Virus record (IMG/VR): IMGVR_UViG_3300008448_000671
Location: 1 to 23,386 of that record
DNA from: a virus
Reading direction: 5' to 3' (one strand)
Length of the DNA stretch: 23,386 nucleotides
Shown here: piece after piece, positions 17,107 to 22,527 of the stretch
Layout: every line of letters begins with the position of its first letter
Numbering within the stretch: position 1 is the stretch's first letter
Translations under genes and position numbers: made by a program
The notes under the pieces: model-generated
Database searches by the model: none
What the model was told of the DNA's origin: nothing
The model's input: the letters and a program-made list of their open reading frames with translations, nothing else

Positions 17107-18846
17107 TTAGTACTTTAACTTCATGGCTAACGGCTGGTCTCTTCTCATGTTAGACAGATTATCATTTATTTGGGTTAAGACTCCAAGAGCTTGTTTCTGA
17201 ACATCCACACCAGCTTTATTTGTAGTATCCACCTGAGGAGTTAAAGATTTAACCATCATGTTCAAGCTATCTAAGATACCTATTGGTCTTTGAGGGTCAG
17301 GTGCAGTGGTTGTGGGTTTTGGTGGTATGTTAGCAGTTTGGTCAGCAGTGGCTTTTATATCGGGCTTCATTGCATCTAGTATTTCAGCCCCAGCCCAAAC
17401 AGCGGTCGCTACACCACCGACAGCACCTATGAGAGTTCCTATTCCAGGCAATACACTTCCTATCGCCGCTCCAGCGGCTGCTCGGGCAGCTATTCGCGCA
17501 GCTAATCCAGGTGCAACTCTAGTTAACGCTGCTGCAACTCCTCTGCTCTGAGCTATTTTTGTTCCAATGTTAGTCGCAAGTCCAGCAATGCCCGCACCTG
17601 TAGCTAAAGTTCCCGCTACCCCCGCAACATTTTGGGCTGCGGTTCTAGGAATGTTTTCTGAAATTATTGTTAGAGCAGCAGCAGATTTTTCAATTGATTG
17701 AATGTATTTCTCTTCCATGCTTTTAAGAGAAAACAAACCTTGTGTATTTTCTTTAGTTGCAGTTACAGCATCCTCAAAACCTTTTTGGGTTGCACGCATC
17801 GCTTCAAAGACTTGCATTCCACCCATTCGCTCAATTACATTCTGTACTTGCCTCTTTCCACCTGATGTAGGAGCAATCCCTCTTGTCTGTGCTTCAAAAG
17901 TTCTCATGTAAGTGTTGACCGTATCTTTAATCAACATCTTTTGCTCTTCTTTTGAAGCCATCAAGAATTTGTTTTGATTGTTAATTACTCCTGCAAATAA
18001 AGCAGCAGATTCTTGTCCAACGCCAGTTAGAAACTCTCCAACAACAGATAGCTCTGAGGTTAATCTATCGCCCAAGGAAGCACCAATCTCTGCAAATGCC
18101 TCGGTCGTGGTTTGTCCCTTTCCAAACACTGTAGACATTTTTAATGACTCAGCAAGAGTACTAGCCACATCAAACATTTTTTCTTGGCTCATTCCATAAG
18201 CAACTGCGGTCTTACCAAGCTCTGCTGTCATGCCTTGAATTTCTCGGGTGTTCATATTCAATGCTATAGAAGTTTTACCAATAAACTTCTGAAGAGATGC
18301 TGTGCTCTGCCCAGTCAGTTTCATTGTTCCAACTAATTTTAGAGTTGAATCACTAAGATTCCTAACTCCCATTTCTCTAAAATCTAAGATTTCATTAGCT
18401 AACGTAGAAATTCTAATCCCAACATCTGGGAGTTGTGATTCTAGTCTGGATAAGGATGTGTTCGTTGCCATCGCACGAACTTGCACTTCATCCATTGTTT
18501 TAATAGCTTGGATAACCGTTCCAGCGGTCCTCTGCATGACCCCCTCAATAAATCCCCTACGTCTAGAATCATCATTGCCACCGCCAAGCCCGCCACCCCC
18601 GCCGCCTCCACCTCCACCACCTCCACCACCTCTACCGCCTCCCCCACCTCCCCCACCTCCACCCCCAGGCCCCCCAGGTCCACCACCTGATTGAAAACTT
18701 CTAAAGAATGACTGAGAGTTTTTAGTAAAATGACCGAACAATCTCATAAAACCTTTGAAAGTTTTATGATGGTCTTGAGACATCTTTGAAAGCTTTTTAA
18801 GCTCGTCTGTTAAATCATTGACTGCTTGGGAGCCTACTCTAGCCAT
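17107..18846 (-). CDS. Tail tape measure protein with polyglycine tract
   Basis: This 579-aa protein is most likely the tape measure that sets tail length and is ejected into the cell membrane. It is the first gene of the operon leading into the baseplate genes, is helix-rich, and has a long Ala/Gly/Val hydrophobic region near residues 400-490 (including AALTRVAPGLAARIAARAAA and AIGSVLPGIGTLIGAVGGVA) typical of tape measure membrane segments. Residues about 54-90 form an almost pure Gly tract with a few Pro and one Arg, which is unusual. It separates a charged N-terminal helix from the body. The length is short for a contractile tail and would fit a tail of roughly 80-90 nm by the usual ratio. 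The start is ATG 18844-18846 with a clear Shine-Dalgarno (AGAGGA, 7-nt spacing). The low-complexity region and lack of family motifs keep the call at moderate-high confidence. Confidence 0.7.
   Translation of the reverse strand: MARVGSQAVNDLTDELKKLSKMSQDHHKTFKGFMRLFGHFTKNSQSFFRSFQSGGGPGGPGGGGGGGGGGGRGGGGGGGGGGGGGGLGGGNDDSRRRGFIEGVMQRTAGTVIQAIKTMDEVQVRAMATNTSLSRLESQLPDVGIRISTLANEILDFREMGVRNLSDSTLKLVGTMKLTGQSTASLQKFIGKTSIALNMNTREIQGMTAELGKTAVAYGMSQEKMFDVASTLAESLKMSTVFGKGQTTTEAFAEIGASLGDRLTSELSVVGEFLTGVGQESAALFAGVINNQNKFLMASKEEQKMLIKDTVNTYMRTFEAQTRGIAPTSGGKRQVQNVIERMGGMQVFEAMRATQKGFEDAVTATKENTQGLFSLKSMEEKYIQSIEKSAAALTIISENIPRTAAQNVAGVAGTLATGAGIAGLATNIGTKIAQSRGVAAALTRVAPGLAARIAARAAAGAAIGSVLPGIGTLIGAVGGVATAVWAGAEILDAMKPDIKATADQTANIPPKPTTTAPDPQRPIGILDSLNMMVKSLTPQVDTTNKAGVDVQKQALGVLTQINDNLSNMRRDQPLAMKLKY
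18641..18675 (-). other. Potential G-quadruplex in the tape measure coding strand
   Basis: On the coding (minus) strand four runs of five or six G occur within 35 bases, with intervening loops of 3, 7 and 4 bases (C-runs at 18641-18645, 18650-18654, 18662-18666 and 18670-18675 on the plus strand). This meets the usual G3+N1-7 definition with room to spare. It sits within a larger G-rich tract (about 18580-18690) that codes the polyglycine linker and stands out from the AT-rich surroundings. Folding is predicted only. Confidence 0.65.
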
Positions 18847-18853
18847 TTAATAT

Positions 18854-18859
18854 TCCTCT
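18854..18859 (-). promoter_or_regulatory. Ribosome binding site of the tape measure gene
   Basis: AGAGGA on the minus strand lies 7 nt before the ATG. It is one of the few good Shine-Dalgarno sites in the window and marks the first gene of the coupled tail operon. The short gap to the preceding gene (18847-18870) has AT-rich GTATATAGTATAG just upstream, but no convincing -35/-10 pair. Confidence 0.7.
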
Positions 18860-18870
18860 ATACTATATAC

Positions 18871-19353
18871 TTACTTCTTTATTTTAATGTCTTTTAATAG
18901 GATTTCCATAGATCCTATTTTAATTATGTTTAAAGTCTTAAAAGCACTTAATCCAAATATAAACTTTAAAAATCCTGGCATCAGCTTGTAGTGACATCTA
19001 TTTTGTTTCTTATGAAACAACCTAAGGATAAGCTTAAATGTAAGTGACTCAGAATCTACCTCAAAACAGCATAGTAAATCATTGTTTCTGGTAGACAAGA
19101 AGTTTCCACGAGGACCACGCTCTGTTGCTGTAATCAATACAGTCTTGTCTCCGCTACCAGCATATACTAGCTTAACTATTTCCCCTGGAGGCAGTGTCAA
19201 AGGACTTCTAGGGAATGTTTTATATTTATATCCTGGAGGCCCATCAGTTGTTTCCTCTTCTGGATCCAATACATCTTCCTCATCCTCATCCTCAGGCTCA
19301 TCGTATCCAACTACCGGAGGTGGCTTCTTGCTAAAAAATGGGATCCTTATCAT
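18871..19353 (-). CDS. Uncharacterised 160-aa protein with acidic N-terminal linker
   Basis: I do not recognise the family. The N-terminus is basic and Pro-rich (FFSKKPPPVV), followed by a strongly acidic stretch at about residues 18-37 (DEPEDEDEEDVLDPEEE) and a Pro/Gly/Tyr/Lys segment (PPGYKYKTFPRSPLTLPPGE). The remaining about 100 residues look like a compact domain (LVYAGSGDKTVLITATERGP, then a CCFEVD segment, and a hydrophobic, Lys-rich end LMPGFLKFIFGLSAF...IKIGSMEILLKDIKIKK). There is one Cys pair (CC) and one more Cys near HKKQNRCHYK, too few for an obvious metal site. It lies 24 bp upstream of the tape measure gene on the same strand, so it may be the first gene of that operon and could be a virion or assembly factor. 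No Shine-Dalgarno precedes ATG 19351-19353. Function unknown. Confidence 0.55.
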   Translation of the reverse strand: MIRIPFFSKKPPPVVGYDEPEDEDEEDVLDPEEETTDGPPGYKYKTFPRSPLTLPPGEIVKLVYAGSGDKTVLITATERGPRGNFLSTRNNDLLCCFEVDSESLTFKLILRLFHKKQNRCHYKLMPGFLKFIFGLSAFKTLNIIKIGSMEILLKDIKIKK

Positions 19354-19423
19354 TGTAATATTTTTGAAATATTTAAAAAAGGCTTTTAAATTTAATCAAA
19401 GTCCTCTCTAATATGTATTATAT
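19354..19423. promoter_or_regulatory. 70-bp AT-rich divergent intergenic region
   Basis: This is one of only two gaps between divergent genes in the window. It contains an inverted repeat AATATTT/AAATATT with a 3-nt loop (19357-19373) and TTTAAAA/TTTTAAA arms nearby. A TATAAT occurs on the minus strand (19417-19422) and TATTAT on the plus strand just before the plus-strand ATG. No matching -35 box and no Shine-Dalgarno for either gene was found. Promoters for one or both genes probably lie here, but I cannot place them. Confidence 0.4.
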
Positions 19424-19717
19424 ATGACTAACTTTGATATAGACATTGTAGACTTTATAGATTTAATAAACTTTACTTTAAGTGATGACTTCATAGATAA
19501 GTGGAGATATAGATTCAGTACTAAGTTTATTAAAGAATTTCAATCTAAGATTATAAAGTCTTTAAAAGACAGAAAGCCAATAAAGATGGAATCGCTGACG
19601 AAGCACCTGTCAAAGAAGTGCGGCTACTCCATCGAGCAAGTTAGAAACTTCTTTGACGCTATTGAGATTGGGGTTTATCACCCATTGATTTTAGGTAGAT
19701 CTTCAGCTTCTTTCTGA
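19424..19717 (+). CDS. Small conserved-looking phage protein, 97 aa, unknown
   Basis: This plus-strand gene begins MTNFDIDIVDFIDLINFTLS and is predicted mostly helical, with a basic middle (WRYRFSTKFIKEFQSKIIKS, then LKDRKPIKMESL) and a second helical part (KHLSKKCGYSIEQVRNFFDA followed by IEIGVYHPLI). The pattern and codon usage look like a real gene and not a shadow. The last 40 bp overlap the 3' end of the nuclease gene on the other strand. It could be a small nucleic-acid-binding or transcription-accessory protein of the kind large phages encode beside replication genes. I cannot link it to a named family, and that function is a guess. No Shine-Dalgarno is seen upstream of ATG 19424. A start further in would need the Met in the KPIKMESL segment and would remove half the protein. 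Confidence 0.6.
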   Translation: MTNFDIDIVDFIDLINFTLSDDFIDKWRYRFSTKFIKEFQSKIIKSLKDRKPIKMESLTKHLSKKCGYSIEQVRNFFDAIEIGVYHPLILGRSSASF

Positions 19718-20481
19718 GCCTTTAGTTTAGCCTGCTCCTCCAGTCTTGTCTGAACTGTGCAGTTGTCGTTGAAAGCAGGGCACATTGGTTTATACTCACA
19801 CCACTCGCAGAACTGATTCTGCATAGCTGGGAACTCGTCCTTCTTCTTCTTGCGGATCTTCCAGACCTTGTTGATTTCCTTCTCGCGCCACATATTGATT
19901 GACGATTGAGGGTATTTTACGGATACAAGATTATCCGTTAGAGGGTAATAGTGAGCGCACCAGATTTCGCTTAGAGGAACCTTAAACTCTTGGGAGACAG
20001 CAAAGGCATATCCCATTAGCTGCTTGTCCCGAGAGAGGTCCATGCGCGTCTTCTCTTTCTTAGAAGTCTTGTAGTCGATGATTAAGATGCCGCCTTGCTG
20101 ACCCTTTACGATGCGGTCAATAAAGCCGTTATACTTAATACCCTCTGCTAAGTCTACGGAGAACTCATGCTCCACTGCCATGGTCTCTCCCAGCCCACCA
20201 TTGAACCTTAAAAAGTGACGAAGGCATTGGGTGATTCTGTCCTTATAGATCAGAGGCACCTTGTAATCTTTTTTAATGTTTTCTGCTATTTTTTCTAGCT
20301 CGGAGATATGATTCTCAGTATGCCCAAGCTCGAAAATTCTATGTATGTAAGTTCCGAAGTCCAAAGCGTCCTCATTCTTTGATGGGTAGCCAGGAAACTT
20401 CCTTATATATCTATAGTCGTACTTGAGCAAACATTGATCAATTACGTCACTTTTTGAACTACTTAGTCGGTCTATAAACAT
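19678..20481 (-). CDS. PD-(D/E)XK nuclease of the Cas4/RecB type with probable Fe-S cluster
   Basis: This 267-aa exonuclease-type protein shows the RecB-family nuclease motifs in order: GTYIH (His47), GFIDRI (Asp122), IIDYKT (Asp136, Lys138) and DKQLMGYA (Gln154, Tyr158). Cys17 lies in the N-terminal helix, and Cys225, Cys228 and Cys234 form CEWCEYKPMC near the C-terminus. One N-terminal plus three C-terminal cysteines is the 4Fe-4S arrangement of Cas4 and AddB-type nucleases. The expected role is metal-dependent DNA end processing in phage recombination, replication or host DNA breakdown. No CRISPR array or other cas gene is nearby, so a CRISPR role is unlikely. The start ATG (20479-20481) has a good Shine-Dalgarno (GAGG, 5-nt spacing) inside the primase coding region and overlaps the primase start codon. 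The 3' end overlaps the 97-aa gene by 40 bp. Confidence 0.85.
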   Translation of the reverse strand: MFIDRLSSSKSDVIDQCLLKYDYRYIRKFPGYPSKNEDALDFGTYIHRIFELGHTENHISELEKIAENIKKDYKVPLIYKDRITQCLRHFLRFNGGLGETMAVEHEFSVDLAEGIKYNGFIDRIVKGQQGGILIIDYKTSKKEKTRMDLSRDKQLMGYAFAVSQEFKVPLSEIWCAHYYPLTDNLVSVKYPQSSINMWREKEINKVWKIRKKKKDEFPAMQNQFCEWCEYKPMCPAFNDNCTVQTRLEEQAKLKAQKEAEDLPKING

Positions 20482-21448
20482 GATATCCTCAACTTATATT
20501 AGAGACTACTTACTTAAAAAGTTTCAGGGAAAATATAAATTAATAAGTGGCGAACGTGAACTTACGATACCTTCCCTATTCTTAGACCACGATCCAAAGC
20601 GGCATATGTCCGTAAACCTAGATAGTGGGCTTTGGCAGTGTTTTAAGTCTGGTGAGAAGGGTAACTTCCTGCACCTTTTTGCTCGCCTAGAGAACATCTC
20701 CTATAAGGACGCTTATAAGCGATTCCTGGTCGAGGAATTCTTCTCTGAGCCGGTAGAGGCCCCCGCCCCTGAAAGCCCGCCAGAACGGCTCCCAGAGGAC
20801 TTCTCGCAGGCATTTAGCAGGGTAGACATCTCCTCCTTTGACGAAGTTAACAGTGCAGCCGCCCTGTTCTTAATTGATCGGCGCATCACGCACTTTGGAG
20901 ACTTTTATTACACGACTGATGGCCCCTATCGTAACCGACTTATTATCCCCTACGATAATGGGCGAAACATCTACTACTTCCAGGCTAGATCCTTGTTTGG
21001 TCAGGAACCTAAGTATCTTAACTTCAGAGGTATTAAGTCTTCTGCCATCTTATTCCCATTTAAGTATGACAGCAAAGACCCCTTGTATATTTGTGAGGGT
21101 GCAATCGACGCCATCTCCTTGCAGCTAGCTGGATTTAATGCCACGACCACAATATCGTGCCATGTGTCCAAAGCTCAGTTAGAGCAACTGAAGTACTATC
21201 AAGGCAAGATTGTAGTTGCTTACGACAATGATAGGGCTGGAACTGATGGTCTTCGTAGCTTTGAGCTTCTACGCAGACACATGAGAATGCCTCAAATCTA
21301 CTATTGCTTCCCTCCCAAGAAGTATAAGGATTGGAACGAAGCTTGGGCAGTCGATCCAACTGCCCTTCTCACCGCAGTTAAAACTACTCGTTTGTTTGAG
21401 ATGAACGAGTGGGATATTATGTCAGGGTTAAGTACATTGGATCTGTAA
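20480..21448 (+). CDS. DNA primase, DnaG/Toprim type with degenerate zinc-ribbon region
   Basis: This 322-aa protein matches the DnaG-like primase layout. Residues about 30-75 align with the N-terminal CHC2 zinc-ribbon domain (PSLFLDHDPKRHMSVNLDSG, then LWQCFKSGEKGNFLHL), but only Cys54 and possibly His37 remain of the usual Cys/His set. The second C-terminal Cys position is Ser57. A Pro/Glu-rich linker lies near 90-108. The Toprim domain has LYICEGAIDAISL (Glu206) and VVAYDNDRAG (Asp249, Asp251), followed by KDWNEAW, the usual 'KD.NE' motif. It would synthesise RNA primers at the phage fork; no helicase is visible here. The first possible start is ATG 20480, whose bases overlap the nuclease ATG, and there is no Shine-Dalgarno. 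The 3' end overlaps the 315-aa gene by 32 bp. GC content is locally very high (39 G/C in 60 at 20761-20820) compared with the tail genes. Confidence 0.85.
   Translation: MISSTYIRDYLLKKFQGKYKLISGERELTIPSLFLDHDPKRHMSVNLDSGLWQCFKSGEKGNFLHLFARLENISYKDAYKRFLVEEFFSEPVEAPAPESPPERLPEDFSQAFSRVDISSFDEVNSAAALFLIDRRITHFGDFYYTTDGPYRNRLIIPYDNGRNIYYFQARSLFGQEPKYLNFRGIKSSAILFPFKYDSKDPLYICEGAIDAISLQLAGFNATTTISCHVSKAQLEQLKYYQGKIVVAYDNDRAGTDGLRSFELLRRHMRMPQIYYCFPPKKYKDWNEAWAVDPTALLTAVKTTRLFEMNEWDIMSGLSTLDL
20487..20490 (-). promoter_or_regulatory. Nuclease ribosome binding site inside primase codons
   Basis: GAGG on the minus strand, 5 nt before the nuclease ATG, lies over codons 3-4 of the oppositely directed primase gene. 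It supports the ATG at 20481 as the true nuclease start. Confidence 0.6.
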
Positions 21449-22364
21449 TCAACACTTCGTTGAATAGACTGTACTTAGCTCTGATAGCGTACACCCCGCG
21501 CGTGGAATCAAAGTTGCCAGCAAGCACTTCAGGGTGAGTAGATAGTGTGGCGGTGTCCCAGGTAAGAATCATCACGTTGTCCGCTGACATGGTTGTTAAG
21601 CCAGATGTTTGAGCGAATGATGAAACTGTAACCTTAGCAGGAAGGTTGGCAGCCTCGTTGATTTTAACAATCTCAACAGAGCCGCTGGTTATTACGTTGT
21701 CGCGGAGTAAGTTCTTTATTCCGTCATCAATGATTGTGTTCTCAACAGCGATGTTGGTTCCAATCTTGATATCGACTTTTGATCCAAGTGTTACTTTGTT
21801 GTTGATCAATCTCGACTTAGCCTTCAACATCAAAGGCTCGGTGATTACCGTGAATCCACCCTTTCGCAGGGTGAAATCATTAATCACTACCTGAAGGTCT
21901 GACCCTTCAGCCATCTTGATTGTCCAAACATCAATATAGTCGCCAGTATTTGCAGCAGAGTTTTGGATAGCTGAATCAAGACCGAATAGGTTGTTCTTAC
22001 CTATTAACGTAACAGTTCCGTCTAGCACAACGACATATCTTCCGACGCCTGTACGGTAAATTCCGCTAGCGGTCTGGCCGCCAGTGTAATTTGAGGCATC
22101 AAATGCAACGCTGCTAGTGTATACAGATGAATTGCAGAAGTTCATCTTTATCGCGCCGCTGGAGTCAGAGTCTAGCAACTGAGTAGTTGAATCTAGAACT
22201 GTGCTGGGGGATAAATTTGCTGTTCTTGAATAGATAGTTACGGCACTTATTTGATAGGGGTCAGCATACTGACCATCAACTAAGAACATAGCCTGCAATC
22301 CCACCTTCTCTAGGACTGCTGGGCGATTGTGCCGATCACTAATTTTTATGTTGTTCAATAGCAT
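21417..22364 (-). CDS. Uncharacterised beta-rich, probably structural protein, 315 aa
   Basis: No family is recognised. It begins MLLNNIKISDRHNRPAVLEK and has an early DGQYADPYQISAVTIYSR segment followed by strand-rich, Asn/Thr/Ser-rich sequence (SGIYRTGVGRYVVVLDG, LMLKAKSRLINNKVTLGSK, and a final YSLFNEVLITDPMYLTLT). 'DG...DPY.IS.V.I' resembles Ig-like or BppU-type N-terminal modules of phage structural proteins, but this is only a resemblance. There are no Cys clusters, signal peptide or membrane segments. Its ATG (22362-22364) lies inside the -1 frame extension of the gp26-like gene (26-bp overlap), so it is probably co-transcribed with that gene. A weak GGAAG lies 9 nt upstream. The 3' end overlaps the primase gene by 32 bp. 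A virion role is likely but unproven. Confidence 0.6.
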   Translation of the reverse strand: MLLNNIKISDRHNRPAVLEKVGLQAMFLVDGQYADPYQISAVTIYSRTANLSPSTVLDSTTQLLDSDSSGAIKMNFCNSSVYTSSVAFDASNYTGGQTASGIYRTGVGRYVVVLDGTVTLIGKNNLFGLDSAIQNSAANTGDYIDVWTIKMAEGSDLQVVINDFTLRKGGFTVITEPLMLKAKSRLINNKVTLGSKVDIKIGTNIAVENTIIDDGIKNLLRDNVITSGSVEIVKINEAANLPAKVTVSSFAQTSGLTTMSADNVMILTWDTATLSTHPEVLAGNFDSTRGVYAIRAKYSLFNEVLITDPMYLTLT

Positions 22365-22527
22365 TTTTCTGAGCTTCCAAATCCCTAGTATACAATTTTA
22401 TGAACACTGCTCTTTCGAGCTTTGTCATAACTCTAACATCCTGGTAAGTAAAATGGCATTTACTTACCAATATGTAGGCTTCTAGAAGGAGGTCTTCTAT
22501 ATTTATCTTTTCAGTTAGGTCACTGAA
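22339..22527 (-). CDS. -1 frameshift extension of the gp26-like gene (62 codons)
   Basis: An open frame in the -1 phase begins after an in-frame TAA at 22540-22542 and runs to TAG 22339-22341. Read from the slip site it gives FSDLTEKINIEDLLLEAYIL, then VSKCHFTYQDVRVMTKLERA and a Lys/Glu-rich helical end, 62 residues that look like genuine coiled, charged phage protein. There is no ATG, GTG or TTG before the TTG at codon 20 (22468-22470), so it is not an ordinary gene, but it joins in the right direction at the slippery T-run of the upstream gene. The fused product would be 244 + 62 = 306 aa. Sequence shows the open frame and slip site; production by frameshifting is inferred from the tail-assembly-chaperone precedent (for example lambda G/GT). 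An error in the 8-base homopolymer is the main alternative. Confidence 0.65.
   Translation of the reverse strand, partial: FSDLTEKINIEDLLLEAYILVSKCHFTYQDVRVMTKLERAVFIKLYTRDLEAQKNAIEQHKN
22442..22469. repeat. 11-bp perfect stem-loop inside the frameshift extension
   Basis: TGGTAAGTAAA and its exact complement TTTACTTACCA are separated by a 6-nt loop (22453-22458). On the minus strand the hairpin lies about 57 nt after the slip site and about 78 nt before the 315-aa start. There is no T-run, so it is not an intrinsic terminator. Possible roles are mRNA stability or control of the two overlapping genes. Confidence 0.65.

Noticed and set aside
18302-18694. Plus-strand frame coding a long polyproline run
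   Set aside because: It is the complement of the polyglycine tract in the tape measure gene. The rest shows no protein-like pattern and it has no ribosome binding site.
19210-19235. TATAAATA on the minus strand, like a T4 late promoter
   Set aside because: It falls on Tyr-Lys-Tyr-Lys codons inside the 160-aa gene. The same string appears at other places inside genes in this AT-rich sequence, so it has no predictive value here.
19678-20481. A CRISPR-Cas adaptation module around the Cas4-like nuclease
   Set aside because: No repeat-spacer array, cas1 or cas2 is present in the window. Phage RecB/Cas4-type nucleases commonly occur without CRISPR.
22365-22514. Non-coding intergenic spacer between the gp26-like and 315-aa genes
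   Set aside because: The -1 frame is open across the whole stretch and codes protein-like sequence, so it is better explained as a frameshift extension.
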